From Chitinolyticbacter meiyuanensis (GTDB lineage Bacteria; Pseudomonadota; Gammaproteobacteria; Burkholderiales; Chitinibacteraceae): a stretch of DNA of 64,000 nucleotides. The first letter of the stretch is position 1. The number at the start of each line of letters is the position of its first letter. Location: positions 779,513-843,512 of the forward strand of contig NZ_CP041335.1 of the NCBI RefSeq assembly GCF_008033135.1. The letters are read 5' to 3'. The notes beneath the pieces are model-generated. The model saw nothing but the letters and a program-made list of their open reading frames with translations, searched no databases and had not been told where the DNA came from. Below are positions 57,563 through 64,000 of the stretch, one piece after another. The position numbers and the translations under genes were made by a program.

Positions 57563-58330
57563 ATGGAGCGCATCATACAACCGCTGGCACTGATCGTTGG
57601 CGGCTCCAGTGGCATGGGTTTGGCAACCGCAAAATGCCTGCTGCAACGCGGTATCCCGACGGTGATTGTGGGCAATTCAGCTGAAAAATTGGATGCGGCG
57701 AGAAAGACGCTTGAGGTATTCGGCCGCGTTGAGGCCTTGCAGGCCAATCTGTATGAAGAGCGCGATGTGCAGCGCGTGGTTGCCTATGCCGAAGCGCACG
57801 ATCGCCCCATCAGATATCTGGTGAATGCGGCCGGCTACTTCAAACCGACGCCGTTCCTTGAGCACCAGCGCAGCGACTACGACACGTATCTGGACTTGAA
57901 CCGGGCGACCTTCTTCATTTCGCAGGCGGTGGCCAGGAACATGGCCGCGAATGGCGGTGGTGCCATCGTGAACGTAGGCTCGATGTGGGCGAAGCAGGCG
58001 ATCAAGGCTACTCCGTCCTCCGCGTATTCCATGGCCAAGGCGGGCCTGCATGCATTGACGCAGCATATGGCGATGGAGCTGGCCGATTGGCATATTCGCG
58101 TCAATGCGGTTGCGCCGGCCGTTGTGAAAACGCCTATTTACCAGGCCTTTATTGAGCCGGACAAAATCGATGAAACGCTGGCTACCTTCAACAGCTTTCA
58201 TCCGATCGGGCGGATTGGCACGCCGGATGATGTGGCAAATGCCATCGCCTTTTTGCTCAGTGACGACGCCAGCTGGGTTACCGGTGCAGTCTGGGATGTC
58301 GATGGCGGCGTGCTGGCTGGGCGCAACTGA
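57563..58330 (+). CDS. Short-chain dehydrogenase/reductase
   Basis: A 255-aa classical SDR: cofactor motif GGSSGMG near residue 14, NAAGYF, and the catalytic Ser-Tyr-Lys (GSMWAKQ...SAYSMAK). The C-terminal [16 protein letters not shown] is typical. Substrate unknown. The ATG at 57563 follows GAAGG at 7 nt and is preferred to 57548. Regulated probably by the divergent HxlR protein. Confidence 0.9.
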   Translation: MERIIQPLALIVGGSSGMGLATAKCLLQRGIPTVIVGNSAEKLDAARKTLEVFGRVEALQANLYEERDVQRVVAYAEAHDRPIRYLVNAAGYFKPTPFLEHQRSDYDTYLDLNRATFFISQAVARNMAANGGGAIVNVGSMWAKQAIKATPSSAYSMAKAGLHALTQHMAMELADWHIRVNAVAPAVVKTPIYQAFIEPDKIDETLATFNSFHPIGRIGTPDDVANAIAFLLSDDASWVTGAVWDVDGGVLAGRN

Positions 58331-58380
58331 CGATGGTTCAAACCATTGGCCTATGCCTACATGAGGGCATGCCCAATGCA

Positions 58381-58409
58381 AAAGCCCCGACCGAAGTCGT
58401 GGCTTTTTG
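58381..58409. terminator. Rho-independent terminator after the SDR gene
   Basis: Stem AAAAGCCCCGAC / GTCGTGGCTTTT (one mismatch), CGAA loop, T5 on the plus strand and A4 before it, so it could act in both directions. Confidence 0.88.
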
Positions 58410-58488
58410 GTATCTCGCGGTATGACGGGAACCTGAAATCTCGATGTATGCCGCTATTTTGTTGGGTTTTTCGTATTCGATAAAGAAA

Positions 58489-58511
58489 ATGTACCAACAA
58501 ATGTACCAACA
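58489..58511. repeat. Tandem ATGTACCAACA repeat near the integrase remnant
   Basis: Two 11-bp copies at 58489-58499 and 58501-58511 (12-bp period). Together with the nearby decayed integrase this may mark an old attachment or arm-type site. The rest of 58410-58743 has no supportable gene. Confidence 0.45.
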
Positions 58512-58743
58512 ATCCGTTTGATGTGACGTGTAGGTGCCCACAACGAGGTGCAAGCAGCAGCGCGAAGCGGTACTCCCTTGTCTGCCTCCAAAGTGATCCG
58601 CGAGCCATCGTCACAGCTGGGCCGAAGGTGTGGGCGTGGAAGAGGTCTATGCTCGCTGCCCTGGCCGTGAGCACATCCGCGAGCCTGGAGGGAGAAGCGC
58701 ATGTCCCCAGCCTTTCGCTATCGAAGTAGGGGCCGAGGAAGGG

Positions 58744-59109
58744 CTGCAGGTGATCCACCAACTCGCCGGGCAGTGCGATCTGGTATTTGCCGGTGATCGT
58801 GATCCTAAAGAGCCAATAAGCGAAAACACGGTGGATGCAGTATTGCGCCGAATAGGATACGACACCGAACCGAAATATGCAGCCATGGATTTTTGTACCA
58901 TGGCATGCAGTGCTTTGAATGAATCCGGACATTGGAGTAAAGATGCGATTGAACGGCAAATGAGCCATCAAGAGCGGAATGGCGTTCGGGCTGCATATAT
59001 CCACAAAGCGGAATATGTAGCTGAGCGTAGAAAGATGATGCAATGGTGGGCAGATTATTTAAGCTATTTGCAGAAATCCTGGTATGTCGATTCGGCTGAT
59101 TTTAAGTAA
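58744..59109 (+). pseudogene. P4-type phage integrase remnant (C-terminal part)
   Basis: The frame encodes the C-terminal end of a tyrosine integrase: LVFAGDRDPKEPISENTVDAVLRRIGYD, then a region aligned to GHGFRAMA but reading AAMDFCTMA, then SHQERNGVRAAYIHKAEYVAERRKMMQWWADYL, which keeps the tyrosine region and the family tail. The catalytic His and Arg of the GHGFR block are lost, and no N-terminal half is present upstream, so it is a decayed fragment marking an integrated element. Codons before 58744 show no integrase similarity. Confidence 0.8.
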
Positions 59110-59575
59110 TAGCTAACTGCTAGTGTGCCTCTGTATTTGGGGGTGAATTTAATACCACTTTCTCTTGGGCTCTCATGTGCCCCTCCGCCCCCACATTTTT
59201 GGGCGGTCCCGCTGGTCCCGACGGTCCCATCCGCATAAATGCTGGGTTTGCGAGCTGGTCCCGACGGAGCTGAAGTGGTCGGCATGGTCCCAGTTTTATT
59301 TTGTACTAGATTCTCGTGAATGCAGGAAAAATAAGGCTTTCCGCGAAGTGTGTGCACTCCTGCTCATTGTTTAAAATGGGGTCAGCGTTGAAACTGGGAG
59401 TGTGTAGTTCTGCTAGGGTGCTGGGCATATGCCCTGTGGGAGGATGATACCAATTTTGAATTGCTTACGAGTAAGGACGAGAGTTATAGTCAACTCTTTG
59501 GTATGAGTACGAAGCATCAGCGCGAAATAAAGAATACGAGCAATATTTTTATCTTGCGGGCTGAAAAATTAACCT
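59110..59575. other. Non-coding stretch between integrase remnant and nuclease operon
   Basis: 466 bp with stops in all frames and no gene that I can support. It contains the GGTCCC cluster in its first part and becomes AT-rich from about 59300. No terminator for the minus-strand operon ending at 59576 was recognised. Confidence 0.5.
59205..59291. repeat. Cluster of five GGTCCC repeats
   Basis: GGTCCC at 59205, 59214, 59223, 59257 and 59286 (first base given), two of them inside CTGGTCCCGACGG. The first three are spaced exactly 9 bp. They lie between the integrase remnant and the AT-rich operon; purpose unknown, possibly protein-binding iterons of the former element. Confidence 0.5.
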
Positions 59576-60334
59576 TTAACCTCGGTCGTAGCGGTTGAGC
59601 CAAGAATTAAGATCATTAAATTCCTTAAGTTCAATTCTATCTCCAATGCGTACCTTCTCTTTAATTGCGTCTTTAGTGAATGATGAAGATGTAATTACTA
59701 GTCCAAGGTTGGCGCGATGAAGCTCAGTCACGGCAAAAACACTTCGGATTACCTCAACGCCCACTTTGTTTTCGGGTGAGTATCGCTTGCACTCTGCTAA
59801 AAAAACCGGGCTGGCAATTATTCCTTTTATTCGCCCAAAAATATCGTATCCGCCGTCGCGGGTCCGCTTGGTTAATGTCACTTCACAGCCATTATCTTCA
59901 AGAAGGCGAGCAACTAATTCTTCAAATTTTCTCGGATCTAGTTGATGCATTAAATGCGGCTGACGTGCAAGCACCTTTAATAATTCTAAATTTATAGAAT
60001 GGACAATTTCAATTCGATTTGCTAACGGTGCCTTGTCTTCAAAGATTTGGCTGGTTGTTATGTGCTTTCTTTTTAGGAAATCTAAAAGGGTAGATTTGTG
60101 TTCATAATCTATAAAAGAATGTTCAGATAAGTTGATGACTCCTGCACTTTGAAATTGAGTAATAAGCTCGGCTACTGGAATTCTGAGTTGATCGGCAAAA
60201 AATGCCAAAGAATCCCTTGGATGAATCGACGGCACTTCGCGAAACGGTTGCATTAAAAAGTCGGGCGCTTCAGTCGTCGTAGGTTTGGAAGTTTTTTGAA
60301 GACCCAAAAGTGCTTTCCTCGTGGCTTGCCTCAT
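59576..60334 (-). CDS. Mrr-type restriction endonuclease-like protein with IF2_N-like N-terminus
   Basis: A 252-aa protein. The C-terminal Mrr_cat domain (~130-240) has all nuclease residues: Glu139 (FEELVARLLEDNG), Asp164 (RDGGYD) and Glu181-x-Lys183 (AECKRY), followed by FAVTELHRANLGLVIT. Residues ~42-92 (LAFFADQLRIPVAELITQF, GVINLSEHS, LLDFLKRKH) resemble the N-terminal domain of translation factor IF2. AT-rich codon use contrasts with the chromosome. Last gene of the minus-strand operon. Mrr enzymes cut foreign or modified DNA; the target is unknown. Confidence 0.85.
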   Translation of the reverse strand: MRQATRKALLGLQKTSKPTTTEAPDFLMQPFREVPSIHPRDSLAFFADQLRIPVAELITQFQSAGVINLSEHSFIDYEHKSTLLDFLKRKHITTSQIFEDKAPLANRIEIVHSINLELLKVLARQPHLMHQLDPRKFEELVARLLEDNGCEVTLTKRTRDGGYDIFGRIKGIIASPVFLAECKRYSPENKVGVEVIRSVFAVTELHRANLGLVITSSSFTKDAIKEKVRIGDRIELKEFNDLNSWLNRYDRG

Positions 60335-60337
60335 ATT

Positions 60338-60454
60338 TTATACACTAACGTTGAGGTGGTAGGCGGCCGAAGCCAAGTCGCGGCGAAGGAGACCCCCAAG
60401 CGTAGCGTGTTGGCGAGTCCATTCGGTGGGGATATTTGGCCAGTTTTGAATCAT
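60338..60454 (-). CDS. Possible 38-aa mini-protein between the helical protein and the nuclease
   Basis: An open frame beginning MIQNWPNIPTEW and ending AAYHLNVSV. Its ATG overlaps the TGA of the upstream gene (ATGA, 4 bp) and its TAA is 3 bp from the nuclease ATG, ideal operon spacing. The segment is visibly more GC-rich than its neighbours, which could mean a different origin or an inserted small element with a fortuitous frame. It is basic (LLRRDLASAA), with no TM helix. Function unknown. Confidence 0.45.
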   Translation of the reverse strand: MIQNWPNIPTEWTRQHATLGGLLRRDLASAAYHLNVSV

Positions 60455-61344
60455 GCTTGAATTAGTGCTGCGTTTAAACGTAACAAGACAAATTGTGCGA
60501 GCGTAAGAGACAGTTGGCGAAGTAAACGTGCTTGGTCAGACTCCGCCATGTAAGGATGGGCACCGGTCTCGCTTAGCAGCCCATATAGCTTGTCTATTGA
60601 CTCTCGCTCTTTGCGCTCGAACAAGCCCTCTCGCTCCAAGTATTGGCGAACTTCGACTGGCCGCTCAAATATAGATTTATCAAATTTTTGCCCCTTTGAT
60701 GTAGAAAGCGCTTTTGCTCCTTCTTGAAGAGTCAACTCAAAAAATTTACGGACGTTCGATATACAGTCTGACCATCTGGCTGCAACAAAGTGCTCTTCGC
60801 CAAGGCGCAGAAATTCAAAGGCATCATTTGCACGCCCAAGCTTTGCGGAAATAAATAGGCGTTCTAGAGCACTTTTTTCTTCTTCTACATTTAACACATC
60901 ACTTTGTGGCTGAAGGAGATCGCCGTCTCGAAAAATATAGCCGTCTAGTTCAAGATGTCGTAGCAGGTGTTGTGTATCATCGCCGTAGAACTGCGCATAC
61001 AAGCCTTCAGACTTTACGGAGTCAAACCATCGAAGGTGGTCACGGGCCATATCACGCAAATATCGCTGCCCTAGATTTCGTCGCTGCTCCCATGACCAGT
61101 CTTGTGTAGCAGTGGCGAACGATTCTCCCGTGTGAATTTTCATAAACCATTCTTTTAAGCCCCGAACACTGACATGGCTTTTAGAAAGATTGCAGAACCA
61201 TGCCTCATATTCGTTTGCATAGAAAAAATCATAAATTTTATCGCGATATACTTTTTCTGTAGACCGCCCGTGTGAACGTGATACGAGTGAAAAACGTGCG
61301 GTATATGCTTTGGCAATTGCTAATGAAGTGGGGCGGCTAATCAT
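60451..61344 (-). CDS. Helical protein of unknown function in the defence-like operon
   Basis: A 297-aa cytosolic protein, AT-rich codon use, almost entirely helical. The last ~110 residues (RWSDCISNVRKFFELTLQEGAKAL ... LYGLLSETGAHPYMAESDQARLLRQLSLTLAQFVLLRL) loosely resemble the C-terminal helical domain of abortive-infection/HEPN-like proteins, but the R-x4-6-H RNase motif is not convincing. The N-terminal ~190 residues are not recognised. 82 bp downstream of the ATPase gene; likely a partner of it and of the nuclease. Confidence 0.7.
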   Translation of the reverse strand: MISRPTSLAIAKAYTARFSLVSRSHGRSTEKVYRDKIYDFFYANEYEAWFCNLSKSHVSVRGLKEWFMKIHTGESFATATQDWSWEQRRNLGQRYLRDMARDHLRWFDSVKSEGLYAQFYGDDTQHLLRHLELDGYIFRDGDLLQPQSDVLNVEEEKSALERLFISAKLGRANDAFEFLRLGEEHFVAARWSDCISNVRKFFELTLQEGAKALSTSKGQKFDKSIFERPVEVRQYLEREGLFERKERESIDKLYGLLSETGAHPYMAESDQARLLRQLSLTLAQFVLLRLNAALIQA

Positions 61345-61426
61345 TGGAAATCTCGAGATGGTGTACCTTCGGAGTTACGCTGCCCGCTTTAACAGATCCA
61401 CTTGAATTCCTTTTCGGCGGCAAGAG

Positions 61427-62920
61427 TTATGCTCGGTGCGATTTTAGGCCGTTGAAGAACGCGCTTCGTACAGCCCATCGTACGGCGTCGTCGGTTCTGA
61501 CGCTTTTCCAATGGTCAGGATGGCGCATCACATCACGTACTTCGTAGCGATCATTCTGCGGATAACGCACCTCTAGAAAACCAATTCGGTACAAGAATCT
61601 CGCGAGCGCAATATCGGAATCGCCATACGAAACACCTTTTTGAAGCTTGACTTGTCCGTTCCCAATTAGACCTCGTAGATGCTTGTATAGGTCCGAAGCA
61701 ATCCACTCCAACGGTTTTCCAGTGAACGACTGCAGACAAATATCTAGACCTATACAAAGCCCACTAAACTCTGTTTTCAAGAATTCAAGCTGGTCAGTTG
61801 AATAACTTACTTCGGCGTCTTGAATGGCCGACTCGGGGACGGGAAGTATATCTGCAATGTCAAGTGAAAATTTAGTAAATGCCCGCAAACTACGCGGCGT
61901 ATACATCGACCTCCGAACAATATAGCTAAAAGAGTCGCTTTTGGATTGGTCTTTTAACTGCACTTCAGGAGTGAAGAATATGTGCCACATGTCATCAAAG
62001 GGCAATTTAATATTTTTGGGGTCAGTATTCAAAGCGACTCCAATCGCAAGCCGAAGTCTTTGTGCCATCCATTTTTTTAGATCGCTGACATCCCAATTAA
62101 GGTGAACGACACCGCTAACTTTATCTGAGTAATGCCAGCCGGGGCTAATGTTGAGCCATAGATCTTGTCGCATAAACAGGTGGACTTCAGCGTTTTCGTT
62201 GTGGTGGGTAATCCTGTCTGCCGCCTCGATAGCATCTCGGATCAAGCGCATATTTGTAGCACCGCCTTCCTCTTGTAGATTATCGAAGTCATCAACATAC
62301 AGTGCAAAGCTGGTAGCCTGTGCAACACGAGTAATTCTCTCGTCACTGTTCTTTTTCAGTCCGTCGCTCTCGGCAGCAACGGCCTTGGCCCAAGGCACAA
62401 GAGTTTTCAGAACATCGACAATACGTTCGCCAAAATCGCGCTCTGTAATTCCATCTGTCTTTGCCCACGCACGAACCGCGATCTCGTCGTCGCTGGTTAG
62501 GAGATGCCCACTCATTTCGCGAGCTAGTTTTCGACAAATCATGTCTGCATATATCTGCATCCAATCGGAAACCGCTCCATATCCTCGTGCAGTTGCTTGC
62601 GCTAAGCGTTCTGCGTGTAGCGAGGCGAGTTCGTCTGCCGAAGCTTCTACTATTAGTGTTTTGGAGTCTGATTTACGACGTTCAATGCTTGTTAACCGAA
62701 CTGCGGATTTGCCGGCACCTTTTCGAGCTACGGCGACTGTTACCGCTTTGGATGTCGCGTTTGTAAACCAATCTGGCTTTACGAGCAAATTGTCGAACCA
62801 ACTATTGTGGACAGTGTCACGTTCCGCATCCGGGTAGCCGATAAAGGATGAATCACCTTTCCAATGGGAGCGAACCACTCGTACTTGTTCTGTTGTTAGT
62901 GATTTAATTTCAGAGATCAT
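61427..62920 (-). CDS. P-loop ATPase resembling the Sll1717 family
   Basis: A 497-aa cytosolic NTPase. Walker A variant ARKGAGKSA (residues 65-73, where the first Gly is Ala), Walker B FALYVDDFDNL (205-214), and a sensor-like VHLFMRQDLW (247-255). This arrangement matches the KAP/STAND-like Sll1717 group found next to effector genes in defence islands. No TM helix. GGGGG precedes the ATG. First gene of the operon; could sense infection and control the nuclease. The family assignment is from motif memory. Confidence 0.72.
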   Translation of the reverse strand: MISEIKSLTTEQVRVVRSHWKGDSSFIGYPDAERDTVHNSWFDNLLVKPDWFTNATSKAVTVAVARKGAGKSAVRLTSIERRKSDSKTLIVEASADELASLHAERLAQATARGYGAVSDWMQIYADMICRKLAREMSGHLLTSDDEIAVRAWAKTDGITERDFGERIVDVLKTLVPWAKAVAAESDGLKKNSDERITRVAQATSFALYVDDFDNLQEEGGATNMRLIRDAIEAADRITHHNENAEVHLFMRQDLWLNISPGWHYSDKVSGVVHLNWDVSDLKKWMAQRLRLAIGVALNTDPKNIKLPFDDMWHIFFTPEVQLKDQSKSDSFSYIVRRSMYTPRSLRAFTKFSLDIADILPVPESAIQDAEVSYSTDQLEFLKTEFSGLCIGLDICLQSFTGKPLEWIASDLYKHLRGLIGNGQVKLQKGVSYGDSDIALARFLYRIGFLEVRYPQNDRYEVRDVMRHPDHWKSVRTDDAVRWAVRSAFFNGLKSHRA

Positions 62921-63081
62921 TTTTCCCCCATAAATTGCACAGTGGTTTGAATTTTTTGCCTAGTTGTAAATAGACTGGCCTCTTTGTCCGTACATGTTTA
63001 AATAAGTAAGCACCGACGTCCCCCCAAGTTTGAGTAGCACGCAGCTTTAGAGTCCAATCCCTTCCATCAAGGAGACTGGAC

Positions 63082-63345
63082 GTGAAGAAACGCTTTTCCG
63101 AAGAACAAATCATCGGCTTCCTGCGCGAGGCCGAAGCGGGCTTGCCCATCAAGGAACTGTGCCGCCGGCACGGTTTCTCCGAAGCCAGTTACTATCTCTG
63201 GCGCAGCAAGTTCGGTGGCATGAGCGTCTCCGACGCCAAGCGGCTCAAGGAACTCGAGGCCGAGAATGCTCGGCTCAAGCGCATGCTGGCCAATTCGATG
63301 CTCGAAAACGAGGTCATCAAGGAAGCACTGCAAAAAAAGTGGTGA
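63082..63345 (+). CDS. IS3 family transposase OrfA
   Basis: An 87-aa DNA-binding protein: HTH (EEQIIGFLREAEAGLPIKELCRRHGFSEASYYLWRSKFGG, residues ~7-46) and a leucine zipper (LKELEAENARLKRMLANSMLENEVIKEAL). GTG start at 63082 with AGGAG 7 nt upstream. It ends with a slippery run that leads to OrfB. Confidence 0.93.
   Translation: MKKRFSEEQIIGFLREAEAGLPIKELCRRHGFSEASYYLWRSKFGGMSVSDAKRLKELEAENARLKRMLANSMLENEVIKEALQKKW
63333..63339 (+). promoter_or_regulatory. Programmed -1 frameshift site of the IS3 element
   Basis: Heptamer A AAA AAG in the correct phase (codons AAA AAG of OrfA end at 63339), two codons before the OrfA stop at 63343-63345. It would fuse OrfA to OrfB as the OrfAB transposase, the standard IS3 mechanism. 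Confidence 0.88.
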
Positions 63346-64000
63346 CCGCACCAACGCGACGCGAGCTGGTGCGGTTCCTCGCCGGACGGGGTCTGAGTGA
63401 GCGCTGGGCGTTGCGCATCGCCCGAATGAGTCCGAGCGCCTTGCGCTACCGGCCCAAGCCGGATCGGAACGGCATGTTACGGCAGCGGATCGTCGAACTG
63501 GCGCAGCGCCATCGTCGCTACGGTGCAGGGATGATCTATCTGAAGCTGCGCCAGAGCGGCTGGGCAGTGAACCACAAGCGGGTAGAACGGCTATATGCAC
63601 TGGCCGGGCTGCAAGTGCGGCGACGCAAGCGCAAGAAGGTGCCGCCATCGGAGCGGCAGCCGCTGATCCGGCCGCAGGTCGCCAATGCGGTCTGGTCGAT
63701 GGACTTCGTGTTTGATCGCACGGCCGAAGGACGAGTGATCAAATGCCTGACCGTTGTCGACGATGCCACGCATGAAGCCATTGCGGTGATCCCGGAGCGA
63801 GCCATCAGTGGCGAAATTCTGACGCGGCAACTGGATCGATTAGCGGTCTCACGCGGCTTGCCGCAGGTGATTCGCACTGACAACGGCAAGGAGTTCTGCG
63901 GTCGAGCGATGCTGCACTGGGCGTACCGGCGCGGCATCACGCTGCGGCAGATTGAACCGGGCAAACCGAACCAGAACGCTTACATCGAATCATTCAATGG
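63342..64000 (+). CDS. IS3 family transposase OrfB, partial
   Basis: Read from GTG at 63342 (overlapping the OrfA stop) or by -1 frameshift. Shows the HTH_21 region (LRQRIVELAQRHRRYGAGMIYLKLRQSG) and the rve integrase core with DDE residues in WSMDFVFD, RTDNGKEF and YIESFNG. The window ends right after the catalytic Glu, so the C-terminus and right inverted repeat are missing. Confidence 0.92.
   Translation, partial: MTAPTRRELVRFLAGRGLSERWALRIARMSPSALRYRPKPDRNGMLRQRIVELAQRHRRYGAGMIYLKLRQSGWAVNHKRVERLYALAGLQVRRRKRKKVPPSERQPLIRPQVANAVWSMDFVFDRTAEGRVIKCLTVVDDATHEAIAVIPERAISGEILTRQLDRLAVSRGLPQVIRTDNGKEFCGRAMLHWAYRRGITLRQIEPGKPNQNAYIESFN

Larger units (their letters stand above)
63012..64000 (+). 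mobile_element. IS3-family insertion sequence (IS407-like), truncated by the window end
   Basis: Contains orfA, the frameshift signal and most of orfB. The left boundary is placed where AT-rich sequence gives way to GC-rich sequence (about 63012); the exact left inverted repeat could not be proven because the right end is not in the window. Confidence 0.8.

Noticed and set aside
58331..58760. tRNA or tmRNA gene as integration target
   Set aside because: No cloverleaf, no TTCGA-type T-arm and no CCA end found near the integrase remnant.
58357..59043. 228-codon minus-strand open frame opposite the integrase remnant
   Set aside because: Runs through the SDR terminator and has no recognisable motif; the plus strand shows clear integrase similarity.
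60335..60450. Possible integron attC site in the GC-rich patch (CAACGTTAG near the nuclease start)
   Set aside because: No matching left core site or imperfect cruciform between the ends could be built; the small coding frame explains the spacing better.

Overview
The window is GC-rich, gene-dense bacterial chromosome. The housekeeping genes (lptG, galE, argA, dapF-DUF484-xerC, bioA, miaB, pgk, phoH-ybeY-corC-lnt, ilvB-ilvH-ilvC, psd/pssA/leuA, aroK-aroB) and betaproteobacterial families such as sigma-DUF3619-DUF3106-RDD point to a Gram-negative betaproteobacterium, most likely of the order Neisseriales. That placement is inferred from protein style and gene order, not from a database search. 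I found no rRNA, tRNA or CRISPR array.

Layout. 1-9.5 kb: end of lptG, galE, a PagL-like lipid A deacylase, argA, a GGDEF-EAL protein, a CoA-binding protein and dapF-DUF484-xerC. 9.5-21.9 kb: an MFS exporter, a PilZ-like protein overlapping bioA, threonine aldolase, two small envelope proteins, miaB, a YecA-like protein, a membrane-anchored or secreted GH3 enzyme, a SulP transporter and pgk. 22-28 kb: a frameshifted membrane-anchored gene, then the coupled run phoH-unknown-ybeY-corC-lnt. 27.8-29.7 kb: a minus-strand ECF sigma operon. 30.3-33.7 kb: the branched-chain amino acid genes ilvB-ilvH-ilvC with a long leader and a strong terminator.

33.7-43.6 kb is more accessory. It holds an Ala-rich coiled-coil protein; a LysR regulator divergent from an argininosuccinate-synthase-like / 2OG-Fe dioxygenase / EamA exporter cluster that looks like a small amino-acid-derived metabolite pathway; a J-domain-like, transmembrane, trypsin-like protease; and a bufferin-type metal-buffering operon with its own ECF sigma and zinc-finger anti-sigma genes. 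43.5-57 kb returns to core functions: psd and pssA, a LeuA with an N-terminal HTH-like extension, ppk2, wrbA, yihY, aroB and aroK, a SYLF protein, and an exported DUF1501/DUF1800 pair whose DUF1800 gene is frameshifted.

57.1-64 kb is a foreign-looking segment. An HxlR regulator and a divergent SDR are followed by a decayed P4-type integrase, GGTCCC-rich repeats, and a clearly AT-richer minus-strand operon: a Sll1717-like P-loop ATPase, an unknown helical protein, a 38-aa mini-protein, and an Mrr-type nuclease with an IF2_N-like N-terminus. An IS3-family element running off the window end follows. This operon is the best candidate for an undescribed system, probably anti-phage defence. The ArgG-like/dioxygenase/exporter cluster and the HTH-LeuA protein are the next most interesting.
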